64,000 nucleotides of DNA from JAKFWF01 sp031374115 (GTDB lineage: Bacteria > Pseudomonadota > Alphaproteobacteria > Rhizobiales > Hyphomicrobiaceae): assembly GCA_031374115.1 (NCBI GenBank), contig JANMNO010000057.1, positions 3,821 through 67,820 of the forward strand. Reading direction: 5' to 3'. Every line of letters begins with the position of its first letter. Position 1 is the first letter of the stretch. Below the pieces are notes generated by a model, which saw nothing but the letters and a program-made list of their open reading frames with translations, did no database searches and had not been told where the DNA came from. Below, in pieces: positions 54,396 to 63,034 of the stretch. Made by a program: the position numbers and the translations under genes.

Positions 54396-55193
54396 ATGCA
54401 GACGTGGCAGGTGATCCTTCTGGGACTACTTGAAGGGGCGACGGAGTTTCTACCGGTATCCTCGACCGGACATTTGCTGTTGGCCGAGCATTTCCTCAAC
54501 ATCAGGTCGACAGGCCGAACTTTCGAAGTTCTGATCCAGCTCGGCGCGATCCTTGCCATCGTCACAGTGTATTTCGCAAAGCTAATGCGGATACTGGTCG
54601 ATTTGCCGCGCGATTTCCGTACTCAACGCTTCGTCGCGGCAGTACTTATCGCCTTTCTCCCGGCGGCAGTAATCGGGGCCGTGCTGCACAAGTTCATCAA
54701 GGAAATATTGTTCAACAGCCCGACGACGGTATGTATCGCGCTTGTGATTGGCGGCATCATCCTGCTGTTCGTCGATCGCATGAAGCTTGAGCCCAAGTAT
54801 CACGACGTGATGGATTTGCCGATCAAGACCGCCTTGTTCATCGGTTTCGCCCAATGCCTCGCCATGATCCCCGGCGTTTCACGCTCTGGCTCTTCGATCG
54901 TTGGCGCGATGCTACTTGGCACGGATAAGCGGACGGCAGCCGAGTTCTCGTTCTTCCTCGCGATGCCGACGATGGCCGGCGCCTTCGCCTATGACCTCTA
55001 CAAGAACTACGCCATCCTCGAACGCCCGGACATCATGAACATCGCGCTTGGGTTCACTGTCGCCTTTGTCGCCGGCGTGATCGTGGTGCGCTATCTGCTC
55101 CAATACGTTAGCCGGCACGGATTCGCGCTGTTCGCCTGGTGGCGGATCCTGGTCGGCGGCGCGGGGTTAGGCGCACTCGCCGTTCTAGGTTGA
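54396..55193 (+). CDS. uppP: Undecaprenyl-diphosphatase
   Basis: 265 aa, about eight membrane helices. The catalytic motifs are GLLEGATEFLPVSSTGHLLL and MIPGVSRSGSSIVGAMLLG. It removes one phosphate from undecaprenyl pyrophosphate to recycle the carrier lipid for peptidoglycan synthesis. ATG 54396 opens the conserved MQTWQVILLGLLEG; the frame starts at 54366. Confidence 0.96.
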   Translation: MQTWQVILLGLLEGATEFLPVSSTGHLLLAEHFLNIRSTGRTFEVLIQLGAILAIVTVYFAKLMRILVDLPRDFRTQRFVAAVLIAFLPAAVIGAVLHKFIKEILFNSPTTVCIALVIGGIILLFVDRMKLEPKYHDVMDLPIKTALFIGFAQCLAMIPGVSRSGSSIVGAMLLGTDKRTAAEFSFFLAMPTMAGAFAYDLYKNYAILERPDIMNIALGFTVAFVAGVIVVRYLLQYVSRHGFALFAWWRILVGGAGLGALAVLG

Positions 55194-55262
55194 CGCGGCG
55201 CTTACGCACCAGCAAGACTGTCCCCAAGAGGTTTCGATAACGAAAATCTCGTGGAGTATGCG

Positions 55263-56270
55263 ATGATTAAAGGGTTTGCGGCGACACTTTTGCCGGCGAT
55301 GTTTGGCTGTATTGCAGCGCTCTCACCGTTGTCGACTGCGGCCTTGGCCGAAGCGACGACCGTGCGCGCGGCCAAGCAGTTCGGCCTCGGCTACATTCAA
55401 TACATGGTGATGGAGGAGCAGCAGCTTATCGAGAAGTACGCCAAGGCGGCAGGTCTCGGTGACGTCAAAGTCGAGTGGGCGACGTTTCGATCCTCGGACG
55501 TGATGAACGATGCGCTGATCTCCGGCAACGTCGACTTCGTCTCCCTCGGCATTCCTGGTCTATTGACGATTTGGGATCGCTCGAAGGGCCTGATCGACGT
55601 CAAGGGCGTCTCGGGCCTCAACGCACTGCCGCTCGTTCTCATGGTGCGCGACGACAACATCAAGACGATCGCGGACTTCAACGAGAAGCACCGCATCGCG
55701 GTGCCGGCGGCGAAGATCTCGTTGCAGGCGATCCTGTTGCAGATGGCGGCCGAGCAGGCGTTCGGCGTCGGCAATCACAATAAGCTCGACCCATTGACAG
55801 TCACGATGGCGCACCCGGACGCGACGATCGCCATGATCAGCGGCAACAACGACGTGACGGCGAACTACACGACGCTGCCGTTCCTGGCGCGCCAAGCCAA
55901 GACTCCCGGCATCCGCCGTATTCTGACCGCCAACGAGACGATGGGCGGGCCGTTTTCGTTCAACGTGATCGCCGCCACATCGAAGTTCCGCACCGACAAC
56001 CCGAAGCTGTTCAAGGCGTTTCGCGATGCGTTGGAGGAGGCGACCGCATTCGTCAACGCCGACAAGAAGGGGGCCGCCGAGGTCTACATTCGCAGCACCA
56101 AGGAAAAGACGCCGGTCGAAGATCTGGTCGCGCTGCTGAACGAGCCCGGCAACCAGTTTACCACGAAGGTGATCGCCATCGACAAGATGGTCGATTTCCT
56201 GGTGCGGACCGGCAACTTCAAAAACAAGCCTGCGACCGGCAAGGACCTGCTATTCCCAGAGGCACAATAA
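55263..56270 (+). CDS. ABC transporter substrate-binding protein (SsuA/TauA-like)
   Basis: 335 aa with a signal peptide (MIKGFAATLLPAMFGCIAAL ... ALAEA). The mature protein has the NMT1/THI5-type fold of sulfonate, nitrate or bicarbonate binding proteins (MVMEEQQLIEKYAKAAGLGD, ISGNVDFVSLGIPGLLTIWD, VRDDNIKTIADFNEKHRIAV, PGNQFTTKVIAIDKMVDFLV). The ligand is unknown. ATG 55263 is preferred over GTG 55251 because GGAG precedes it. It leads a three-gene transporter operon. Confidence 0.88.
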   Translation: MIKGFAATLLPAMFGCIAALSPLSTAALAEATTVRAAKQFGLGYIQYMVMEEQQLIEKYAKAAGLGDVKVEWATFRSSDVMNDALISGNVDFVSLGIPGLLTIWDRSKGLIDVKGVSGLNALPLVLMVRDDNIKTIADFNEKHRIAVPAAKISLQAILLQMAAEQAFGVGNHNKLDPLTVTMAHPDATIAMISGNNDVTANYTTLPFLARQAKTPGIRRILTANETMGGPFSFNVIAATSKFRTDNPKLFKAFRDALEEATAFVNADKKGAAEVYIRSTKEKTPVEDLVALLNEPGNQFTTKVIAIDKMVDFLVRTGNFKNKPATGKDLLFPEAQ

Positions 56271-56312
56271 GCACGACGAGCCAAAGTCGCCACGCCTGGA
56301 GTTGAAACGATC

Positions 56313-57128
56313 TTGAACCAGCACACGCCTATCGAATCGCCGCTGCTGCAAGTACGCGGGGTGACGCTCCAGTACAAGACCAAGGAGCACCTCGTCACCG
56401 CAACCTACCGTGTCTCATTCGACGTTTTGAAGTCGGAACGCTACGTGCTGCTCGGCCCGTCTGGTTGTGGCAAGTCCACGCTGATGAAAGCGGTCGGCGG
56501 CTACATGACACCGACCGAAGGCACCATTACGCTCAAGGGCAAGTCGATCCGCAAGCCGGGGCCAGACCGCATGATGGTGTTCCAGGAGTTCGACCAGCTC
56601 CTGCCCTGGAAGACGGTGAAGAAAAACGTGATCTTCGCGCTCGAATCGTCCGGCAAGATGCGCGGCCGCCAGGCTGAGGAAAAGGCGATGGACGCGATCG
56701 ACAAGGTCAACTTGACCAAGTTCGCCGATAATTATCCGCACACCCTGTCCGGCGGCATGAAGCAGCGCGTCGCCATTGCGCGCGCCATGGCGATGGAGCC
56801 CGACATCCTGCTGATGGACGAGCCGTTCGCGGCCCTCGATGCGCTGACTCGCCGCAAGATGCAGGACGAGCTGATGCAGCTGTGGGCCGACACCAAGTTC
56901 ACGGTGCTGTTCGTCACCCACTCGATCCCGGAGGCGGTCCGCATTGGCAGCCGCATTCTGCTGCTGTCGCCGCATCCGGGCCAGGTCAAGGCCGAGCTCA
57001 ACAGCGACGGCGAGGATAGCGTCAACCCGGCGACCGGCGTGAAGCTGTCCGACTACATCCACGGCATGCTGTTCTCCGACCCGGCAGCTGCGAGCGAGAT
57101 CAAAGACGTGGAGCGCGTACATGACTGA
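56313..57128 (+). CDS. ABC transporter ATPase (SsuB/TauB-like)
   Basis: 271 aa. Walker A GPSGCGKST, Q loop VFQEFDQLLPWKTVKKN, signature LSGGMKQRVAIARAMAMEPD and Walker B ILLMDEPFAALDAL are intact. The start codon is TTG at 56313 with GGAG 11 nt upstream. Its stop lies 8 nt inside the permease gene. It energises import of the unknown SsuA-like ligand. Confidence 0.9.
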   Translation: MNQHTPIESPLLQVRGVTLQYKTKEHLVTATYRVSFDVLKSERYVLLGPSGCGKSTLMKAVGGYMTPTEGTITLKGKSIRKPGPDRMMVFQEFDQLLPWKTVKKNVIFALESSGKMRGRQAEEKAMDAIDKVNLTKFADNYPHTLSGGMKQRVAIARAMAMEPDILLMDEPFAALDALTRRKMQDELMQLWADTKFTVLFVTHSIPEAVRIGSRILLLSPHPGQVKAELNSDGEDSVNPATGVKLSDYIHGMLFSDPAAASEIKDVERVHD

Positions 57129-58005
57129 CGCAACATCGATCGAGCGCACATCGCCGCGCCCTGAGTACTTCCGCAAGGAAGATCTCAACACCGACTTTGG
57201 CATCGTCGAAAAGCCGCTGACGTTCGCCGAGCGGCTTTGGAACCACGGCGGCTTGCGCAAGTCCGTCCTGCTGATCGCGCTCGCGGTCGGCTGGGAGGTG
57301 TACGCGCGCCACCTCAATAACGCACTGCTGGTGCCAACCTTCACATCGACAATCGAGGCGTTCTGGGCCGCGATCCTATCCGGAGACTTGCCCGGCAAGG
57401 CGATGAACTCGCTGCGCCTGCTGTTGCAGGGCTACGCCCTCGGGCTGGTACTGGCGCTGCTGTTCACCGCGTTCGCCATGATGACACGGGTCGGCAACGA
57501 CCTGCTCGAAACGCTGACGTCGATGTTCAATCCGCTACCGGCCATCGCGCTGCTGCCGTTGACGCTGATCTGGTTCGGCCTGGGCGACAAGAGCATCATC
57601 TTCGTGCTCGTCCATTCGGTGCTGTGGGCGGTGGCGCTCAATACGCATTCGGGCTTCAAGTCGGTATCCACCACGCTGCGCATGGTCGGTCGAAACTGCG
57701 GGCTGAAGGGCATCGGCTTCGTCACCAAGATCCTGATCCCCGCCGCCTTCCCGAGCATCCTGACCGGTCTGAAGATCGGCTGGGCGTTCGCATGGCGCAC
57801 GCTGATCGCGGCCGAACTGGTGTTCGGTGCGACTTCCGGCAAGGGCGGCCTCGGCTGGTTCATCTACGAGGCCAAGAACCAGCTCGAAATCCCAGCCGTG
57901 TTCGCAGGATTGTTCACGGTGATCCTGATCGGCCTGCTGGTCGAGAACCTGATTTTCCGCAACATCGAACGCGTGACAGTCAAGCGGTGGGGCATGCAGA
58001 GCTGA
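57121..58005 (+). CDS. ABC transporter permease (SsuC/TauC-like)
   Basis: 294 aa with about six membrane helices. The permease domain carries LLLQGYALGLVLALLFTAFA, MFNPLPAIALLPLTLIWFGL and the EAA-like RTLIAAELVFGATSGKGGLG. The N-terminal soluble stretch is longer than usual. It completes the operon and is followed 20 bp later by the palindromic repeat. Confidence 0.9.
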   Translation: MTDATSIERTSPRPEYFRKEDLNTDFGIVEKPLTFAERLWNHGGLRKSVLLIALAVGWEVYARHLNNALLVPTFTSTIEAFWAAILSGDLPGKAMNSLRLLLQGYALGLVLALLFTAFAMMTRVGNDLLETLTSMFNPLPAIALLPLTLIWFGLGDKSIIFVLVHSVLWAVALNTHSGFKSVSTTLRMVGRNCGLKGIGFVTKILIPAAFPSILTGLKIGWAFAWRTLIAAELVFGATSGKGGLGWFIYEAKNQLEIPAVFAGLFTVILIGLLVENLIFRNIERVTVKRWGMQS

Positions 58006-58024
58006 CCCCAAAGGTGTCATCCCA

Positions 58025-58102
58025 GGGCTTGTCCCTGGGACCCACCGTGCAACGAGTTCAGACCGCTGAGTTTGCCGAAACTTGGGTCCTCGGGACAAGC
58101 CC
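58025..58102. repeat. Palindromic intergenic repeat (REP/MITE-like)
   Basis: GGGCTTGTCCCTGGGACCCA (58025-58044) and TGGGTCCTCGGGACAAGCCC (58083-58102) are inverted 20-bp arms with two mismatches and a 38-bp spacer. GTCATCCC precedes and GAGGAAGAC follows. Such sequences are dispersed in Bradyrhizobium-like genomes. It may end transcription of the ABC operon. Confidence 0.6.
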
Positions 58103-58140
58103 GAGGAAGACAAGTGGGGGGAGGTGCCATAAGGTGAAGT

Positions 58141-58377
58141 ATGCCGACAAAGACCGTCATCGTCAGGGCCAATCTAATGCAGGTCGTCCCGTTACCGAAT
58201 GACGTCGCGTTCCCCGATGACGTGCAAGAAATCGAAATCATAAAGGTCGGCAACAGCCGGGTGATAAGTCCGGTCGGCCATCGATGGGACAGCTACTTCT
58301 CAAGGCCGTCGCGCGTGTCGGACAACTTCATGTCCGAGCGCGATCAAGGCGTCTTCGAAGTGCGCGATCCACTTTGA
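58141..58377 (+). CDS. vapB: VapB-type antitoxin (AbrB/SpoVT fold)
   Basis: 78 aa. The swapped-hairpin DNA-binding region VRANLMQVVPLPNDVAFPDD followed by VQEIEIIKVGNSRVISPVG is typical of VapB antitoxins. The C-terminal part (WDSYFSRPSRVSDNFMSERD) would wrap the toxin. AAGGTG lies just before the ATG. The partner toxin gene follows 11 bp after the stop but carries a nonsense codon. Confidence 0.75.
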   Translation: MPTKTVIVRANLMQVVPLPNDVAFPDDVQEIEIIKVGNSRVISPVGHRWDSYFSRPSRVSDNFMSERDQGVFEVRDPL

Positions 58378-58388
58378 CGCTGCGCTGC

Positions 58389-58769
58389 ATGCTCGACACC
58401 TGCATCCGCGCGATGCGCGCTAGCCCGACTTCGAAGCTCGCAGGGTGATTCAATCGACATGCCGAGCAACTCTGCATATCAAGCATCGTCCCGGCCGAGC
58501 TGCACTACGGTGCGGAGAACTCACAACGCGTTGCAGAAAATCTGATTGAAATCGAACAGTTCGTCGCAAGGCTTCAGCTCGTCCTGGATTTCGATGCCGT
58601 GGCTGCCGCCGACTTCGGCCGCATCAGGACGGCACTCCGCAAGAAACCCATCGGCCCTCTCGATACATTGATCGCCGCACACGCGCGGAGCCGCAACCTG
58701 GTCGTCGTCACCGGCAATGTTGGCGAATTCAGGCGTGTGCCCGGTCTCGTGGTGGAGGATTGGGGTTAG
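58389..58769 (+). pseudogene. vapC: VapC-type PIN ribonuclease gene with an in-frame TGA
   Basis: 127 codons in one frame. The N-terminus MLDTCIRAMRASPTSKLAG keeps the first PIN aspartate, then TGA (58446-58448) interrupts codon 20, and the frame continues as FNRHAEQLCISSIVPAELHY, later PLDTLIAAHARSRNLVVV with the C-terminal PIN acid. The rest is complete to TAG 58767. So the toxin is intact except for one stop, with no frameshift. Readthrough or selenocysteine is not indicated. The last 3 bp overlap the convergent gene. Confidence 0.75.
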
Positions 58770-60553
58770 GCGTTCACCACCTCCCCCGCACCACCCGCAT
58801 CCACCCCGTCCCCGGCCTCGGCGAGCACCATCAACAGCGGCGTCAAGCCTTCCTCATCGACGATACGGTAGATCTCGATGTCGGCGCGGGCTTTTTCGCT
58901 CCAGCCGGCGATCTGCAAGGCGCGCTCGGCCTTCGAGAATAGTCCGTGATTACGCACCGCGCTCTTATCCGCGAAGCGCTTGGCGTCTTCGCCGGTGAGA
59001 CCCTGCTCCTGCGCCCACTGTTTACGGACCGCCGTCAGATCGGTATCGCTGCTGCCCATTTCCTCGCGCTTGAGCTTCTGTAATTCGCTGCGCTGGAATA
59101 GCCACGGCCGCGCCTTGGTGGGCCAGCGCACCAGATCGAGATCGCTCAGCACACCGGCAAGCTGGTTGACCGCCAGGCCCCTCGCCGACTCCTCCTTGTC
59201 CGCGGGATCGCAACTGTACAGATTCGGAATGACGAAATAGGACGCCTTGTTGTGATGGATGAAGTGCCGGCGCACCCATTCGAGGTCGGCGCCCGGCGCG
59301 CGGCTGACGGCAGTGTCGATGGCGCCCCGGATCTGCCGGGTGAGCGCGCCGGATGGGCGGATCGACGGCGGCTCCCGCGGCGGATTGAGGATCGCCAGTG
59401 CCAGCAAGCCGAGATCGATGCCGATGGTCGCCAGCAGCGCGATCACGTCGCGCCCCGTTATCGGCTCACCCTCGTCGGTGCGCCCGAGTGTCGTCTTGCC
59501 GCCGGACGTCACGTACGCAAACAGGCTCGATCCATACGCGCCCATGTTGCGCCACAGGTTCTTCACCGCATTCGCGACGCCGGCCGGACCCTCGTTGAAG
59601 ACGGCCTCACGCAGTTTCAGCTCGGCCGGTTGCTCGGCCTGGCTGGCTGCCTGGCGCAAGCGCTCGGCGAGCGTCGGGTCATAGCAGGAGAACCCGGCTC
59701 CTCCCGGCTGGGTCGACACCGAAGCCGCCAGTGCCCTCATCTCGGATGCCGTCGACTTGCCGAGTTGGTTCGAGCGCGCGGCGATGTTGCGCGCGCGGCC
59801 GCGGATCTCCGAAGCCTTGTTCTCGAAGTTGCGTTGCCGCTCCTCGACCGTCGTGCCGCCGAGCACGGCCGCGGCCAGCTTCAGCTGTTCGACGTCGGCC
59901 TGTACCGGCTCGAGCCACGATCGCGTCATGCCGTCGCGCAGCGTGGTGATCGAGTCGCGAACATTACGCCTTGCATTGTAGAGCGGTCCGCGTCCGGCGC
60001 CCGACGATGTGCCGCAACTGCCACCGCTGGTTTCCTCGCGGCTCATCTGGCCTTCGGACCAACTGGATACGCTGTCGATTTGCGAGCGCACCGCATCGAG
60101 CCGGGCGGCGACGACGGCGCTGGCATCGCGCGCATCCTCTTGCAGGCCCGATAGTCCGGTGCGGGTCGCCTCCTCGCCCGATATCAGGCTCCACCAGAAG
60201 CCGTAGCCGAAACCGATCGACCAGATGGCGAGGAACACGTAAAGCGGAAACGTGATCATGCGCTCGACGGGGCTGCGTTTGGCAGCAAACGTTTCGCGCA
60301 ATGCGAGCCACATCAGGAACGTCAGCGCGACGACGACGGCTGCCACGAGAACGTCGTTGGAGATCGATAATGCGCCGCCGGTGGGCGCGGGCGAGTTCGC
60401 CGATACGCCGACGATGAAGTCGCGCATGCCGTGCCAGGTGGCATAGCCGGAGATGATCAGCAGCATGAACGAAGCGATGCCGATCAGCGTGTTACGCCCG
60501 AAGATGTAGTCGATGACCTTGGCGATCAATCTGGGCTGCGCGCTGTCGGCCAT
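58766..60553 (-). CDS. Large membrane/coiled-coil protein of unknown function
   Basis: 595 aa. Three membrane helices near the N-terminus (TLIGIASFMLLIISGYATWH; LVAAVVVALTFLMWLALRET; LYVFLAIWSIGFGYGFWWSL), then a helical region of about 230 residues with EERQRNFENKASEIRGRARN, a fourth helix (VIALLATIGIDLGLLALAIL), and a soluble C-terminal domain of about 200 residues. Two cysteines lie in SGGSCGTSS and FSCYDP. GGGGAG precedes the ATG. Layout resembles DUF4407-like or sensor-type proteins but no family is confirmed. It is convergent with vapC. Confidence 0.65.
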   Translation of the reverse strand: MADSAQPRLIAKVIDYIFGRNTLIGIASFMLLIISGYATWHGMRDFIVGVSANSPAPTGGALSISNDVLVAAVVVALTFLMWLALRETFAAKRSPVERMITFPLYVFLAIWSIGFGYGFWWSLISGEEATRTGLSGLQEDARDASAVVAARLDAVRSQIDSVSSWSEGQMSREETSGGSCGTSSGAGRGPLYNARRNVRDSITTLRDGMTRSWLEPVQADVEQLKLAAAVLGGTTVEERQRNFENKASEIRGRARNIAARSNQLGKSTASEMRALAASVSTQPGGAGFSCYDPTLAERLRQAASQAEQPAELKLREAVFNEGPAGVANAVKNLWRNMGAYGSSLFAYVTSGGKTTLGRTDEGEPITGRDVIALLATIGIDLGLLALAILNPPREPPSIRPSGALTRQIRGAIDTAVSRAPGADLEWVRRHFIHHNKASYFVIPNLYSCDPADKEESARGLAVNQLAGVLSDLDLVRWPTKARPWLFQRSELQKLKREEMGSSDTDLTAVRKQWAQEQGLTGEDAKRFADKSAVRNHGLFSKAERALQIAGWSEKARADIEIYRIVDEEGLTPLLMVLAEAGDGVDAGGAGEVVNA

Positions 60554-60652
60554 GGTCAACTCCCCTCAACAATCGTGGCCCTAGCTGAATAGCGCACAAA
60601 CAGCGCGTTCAGCGTAACCGCGAAGCAACAAGAGCGTTCTGGAAGTTGGCGC

Positions 60653-60712
60653 TCAGTGACCCAGCGCCAAGGCCATGCCAGCCATCGCCACCATGCCCAA
60701 GGTCTTCTCCAT
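60653..60712 (-). CDS. Possible 19-aa hydrophobic peptide
   Basis: ATG 60712 to TGA 60653 gives MEKTLGMVAMAGMALALGH, a short Met/Ala/Leu-rich peptide with GAGAG upstream. It sits in the 208-bp gap between murI and the large membrane protein. It may be chance. Confidence 0.2.
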   Translation of the reverse strand: MEKTLGMVAMAGMALALGH

Positions 60713-60767
60713 GGTTCTCTCATTCTTGCAATGCTTGTGATTGCAAGTAGCCTTCGCGGGCTCGACT

Positions 60768-61616
60768 TCAAGCCGCCCCAAACGAGGGGCAGTCTTTCCA
60801 AAACACCCGGGCGGCCGCGTCGACGGCTTTCGGGTCGCCGCTCGTGCGCATCGAAAGTCGGCGCGGAGTTCCCTCGCTCCCGGCACTGAATCGGGGATGA
60901 CGAGTGAGGTAATCCTCGAGGCTGTCGGCAACGATCTCGGGTTGCGACAAGATCCGTGTCGAGGCCGGCAAATGCCGGCGGAACAGATGCTCGACGATCG
61001 GGAAATGCGTACAGCCGAGGATCGCCCGGTCCGGAGCCGCGCCACCGGTTGCCACCAGAAGCGCCGCGACATCACGGGCAACGATCGTATCGAATACCTT
61101 TTCGGATTGGCCCTTTTCGATCGCACCTGCGAGTTCGGCGCAAACCCGCTGTACCACGCGCACACGCGGACAGCGCTTGTTGATCTCCTGCCCGTAGACA
61201 TCCGAGGAAATCGTGCGCGTCGTGCCGAAAATCGCAATCAGATCGGTGTTGTTCTTTTGTGGATACTGCGGTGTCGTGACAGCCCAAGGCGTTTGTGTTG
61301 CCGCTTCGACGGTGGGCGCGACGATGCCGAGGATGTTGCGGCCCTTGAACTCGGAAAGCGGGAGCCAATCGCGTTGCAGACTGCGTGCAGCTACCGCCGT
61401 CGCAGTGTTGCAGCCAAGCATGACAAGCCCGCACCCGGCGTTGAACAAATACGCGGCGCCCGCGCGGGTCAATGCGACCACGTCCTCCGACGGACGGTTG
61501 CCGTAAGGAACGTTCGCCTGATCACCGAAGTAGACGAAATGCTCGTGCGGAAAGCGGGCCACGAGAGCACGCAGCACGGTCAGACCGCCGAGGCCAGAAT
61601 CAAATATGCCGATCAT
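60768..61616 (-). CDS. murI: Glutamate racemase
   Basis: 282 aa. Start MIGIFDSGLGGLTVLRALV, then FVYFGDQANVPYGNRPSEDV, the first catalytic cysteine in LGCNTATAVA and the second in ILGCTHFPIVEHLF. It converts L-glutamate to D-glutamate for peptidoglycan. ATG 61616 opens the family motif; the frame begins at 61652. It is followed on the other strand by tRNA-Ser. Confidence 0.95.
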   Translation of the reverse strand: MIGIFDSGLGGLTVLRALVARFPHEHFVYFGDQANVPYGNRPSEDVVALTRAGAAYLFNAGCGLVMLGCNTATAVAARSLQRDWLPLSEFKGRNILGIVAPTVEAATQTPWAVTTPQYPQKNNTDLIAIFGTTRTISSDVYGQEINKRCPRVRVVQRVCAELAGAIEKGQSEKVFDTIVARDVAALLVATGGAAPDRAILGCTHFPIVEHLFRRHLPASTRILSQPEIVADSLEDYLTRHPRFSAGSEGTPRRLSMRTSGDPKAVDAAARVFWKDCPSFGAA

Positions 61617-61736
61617 CGAAGAGCGAATACCCCACTCCAACCGCATTTGCACCGCTGCTCGGAAGATCCTGTTACCACGAGCTGCACAATAGCGGCTTGC
61701 GCGTCCGCCGGGACACGTCTAAGCACCCTATGCGCT

Positions 61737-61826
61737 GGAGAGGTGGCCGAGTGGCTGAAGGCGCACGCTTGGAAAGCGTGTAGGCTCGCAAGGGTCTCGA
61801 GGGTTCGAATCCCTCTCTCTCCGCCA
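61737..61826 (+). tRNA. tRNA-Ser(GGA)
   Basis: A 90-nt class II tRNA: the acceptor GGAGAGG pairs with TCTCTCC, the anticodon stem CACGC/GCGTG closes the loop TTGGAAA, so the anticodon is GGA. The long variable arm TAGGCTCGCAAGGGTCTC is present, and the 3' CCA is encoded. tRNA genes are frequent integration sites; remnants of mobile elements lie directly downstream. Confidence 0.96.
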
Positions 61827-62004
61827 GATAACCCATTGATATCACTCATAAAAACGTGCTTTTAGGTCGGATTCGAACTTCGCCCGTAGTGTCCGTGGGT
61901 TAGCGCCGGAGCCCTTTGCGATCAAGGACTTAGAGACCGCTTTGGTGCCGGTTCTGCGCCGCAGCACCGGCAAAGTCTCCTATCGGCTTTCGAGTGGTAC
62001 CGCT

Positions 62005-62076
62005 GTCGGCGGGAGAACGCCGACCACATCGTTGGCAAAGGCAACCCGCCGTCGCGGGTTGACGGCGGGTGCCAAC
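62005..62076. repeat. Two adjacent strong hairpins
   Basis: GTCGGCG/CGCCGAC (62005-62011 / 62018-62024) is followed by a larger structure: GTTGGCA (62031-62037) pairs with TGCCAAC (62070-62076), enclosing CCCGCCGTC/GACGGCGGG (62045-62053 / 62061-62069). No T run follows. They lie between tRNA-Ser and the recombinase remnant, and could be recombination or replication structures or the end of an element. Confidence 0.4.
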
Positions 62077-62097
62077 AAATCGATGGCGCCGACGCGC

Positions 62098-62472
62098 TCA
62101 GTCGAATCTAAGTTCACGGCGCTGGTCGGGCCATTGGAGTGCGAACGGACCAGTGCGCATGAGATTGATGGCATTAAACCCGCGCGGCTGGCGTCCTTGG
62201 ATGATCGCCTTTGTGATCTCGGGGGCCAGGAAACTCAGCCGGAAGACGCGTGTGAAGTAGGATCGGCTCAGTCCAACCTCGGTCGCGAGATCTTGGATCG
62301 GTTTGCCATTGCTGTTCATGACCAGATCGCTCAGTCGCCGCGCCAGCGCGATGAGCCGCAGCACGCTGCGATCGGCCTGTCGGGGCGGCGCAGCGCCTTA
62401 CGTCCCTTGCATCAGCAGTTTCGTCTCCAGACCGGTCCGCTTGAGCCGAGCCGGCACCGAAAGAGGCTTCAT
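62098..62472 (-). pseudogene. C-terminal remnant of a large serine recombinase
   Basis: In one frame: PLSVPARLKRTGLETKLLMQ, then an in-frame TAA (62398-62400), then LRLIALARRLSDLV, IQDLATEVGLSRSYFTRVFR, LSFLAPEITKAIIQGRQPRG and ALQWPDQRRELRF. This matches the conserved C-terminal end of site-specific serine recombinases, which lie beside integrated elements. The catalytic N-terminal resolvase domain is absent. The upstream part runs into IS66 sequence. Confidence 0.7.
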
Positions 62473-62556
62473 CCCTCCCTCCGGCTTTGTCGGCAGTCGC
62501 CTGATGTCCAGGTCGGGTTTCACAACATCGGGCAACATTGCAGGGCGGATCGAGAT

Positions 62557-62634
62557 CAGGCCGGGAAAGCCGCGCCGCATATCCGTGTGACCCGTCGCCA
62601 GCCAGACGCGAACACCCGCTGGGACTGGGATCAC
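62557..62634 (-). pseudogene. IS66 TnpB fragment
   Basis: Starting with GTG 62634 (overlapping the tnpA stop as GTGA), the frame reads VIPVPAGVRVWLATGHTDMR, then RGFPGL, the standard IS66 TnpB N-terminus. After about 26 codons the similarity to TnpB ends and different sequence follows in the same frame. The remaining 85 or so residues of TnpB and the large TnpC are missing. Confidence 0.75.
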
Positions 62635-63014
62635 CGCCGGGCCTCGAGCGCTGCGATGATGCGCACCAACGCGACGGTGTCGAGATCCGCGCCAATGCGC
62701 AGCAAGCGGCCATTCGCAAGGACGACTTCGATGCTGCCGGTGCACGCAGGTTTCGACGGCGCGACAACAGGTTGCGCCGGTGCCGCGATGGCAACCGGAA
62801 CGAATGTCAAGGCCGGCCGAACAGATCCAGTGGCGTCCTTGCGCCAGCGATACAGCAAACTCTGCGCAACGCCGTGCCGCCGCGCCACGGCCGAGACGTT
62901 CGCGCCAGGCACCAAGGTCTCACCAACGATCGACTGCTTTTCCGCTCGACCCCACATCCGACGCGCCGCAACAATCGCAAAATCCCGTGAAGTCTCATGT
63001 CCAGACGTAGGCAC
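62631..63014 (-). mobile_element. tnpA: IS66 family accessory protein TnpA
   Basis: 127 aa from GTG 63014, which follows GGAGATAGGTCC. The IS66 Orf1 layout is clear: a helix-turn-helix QSIVGETLVPGANVSAVARR, HGVAQSLLYRWRKDATG, and the C-terminal IEVVLANGRLLRIGADLDTV and ALVRIIAALEARR. It is the first gene of an IS66 element whose tnpB is truncated and tnpC absent, so the unit cannot transpose alone. Confidence 0.8.
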
Positions 63015-63034
63015 GGACCTATCTCCATCGACGA

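Noticed and set aside
58446..58448. TGA as selenocysteine in vapC
   Set aside because: No SECIS-like structure was sought successfully and VapC proteins do not use selenocysteine; a nonsense mutation is simpler.
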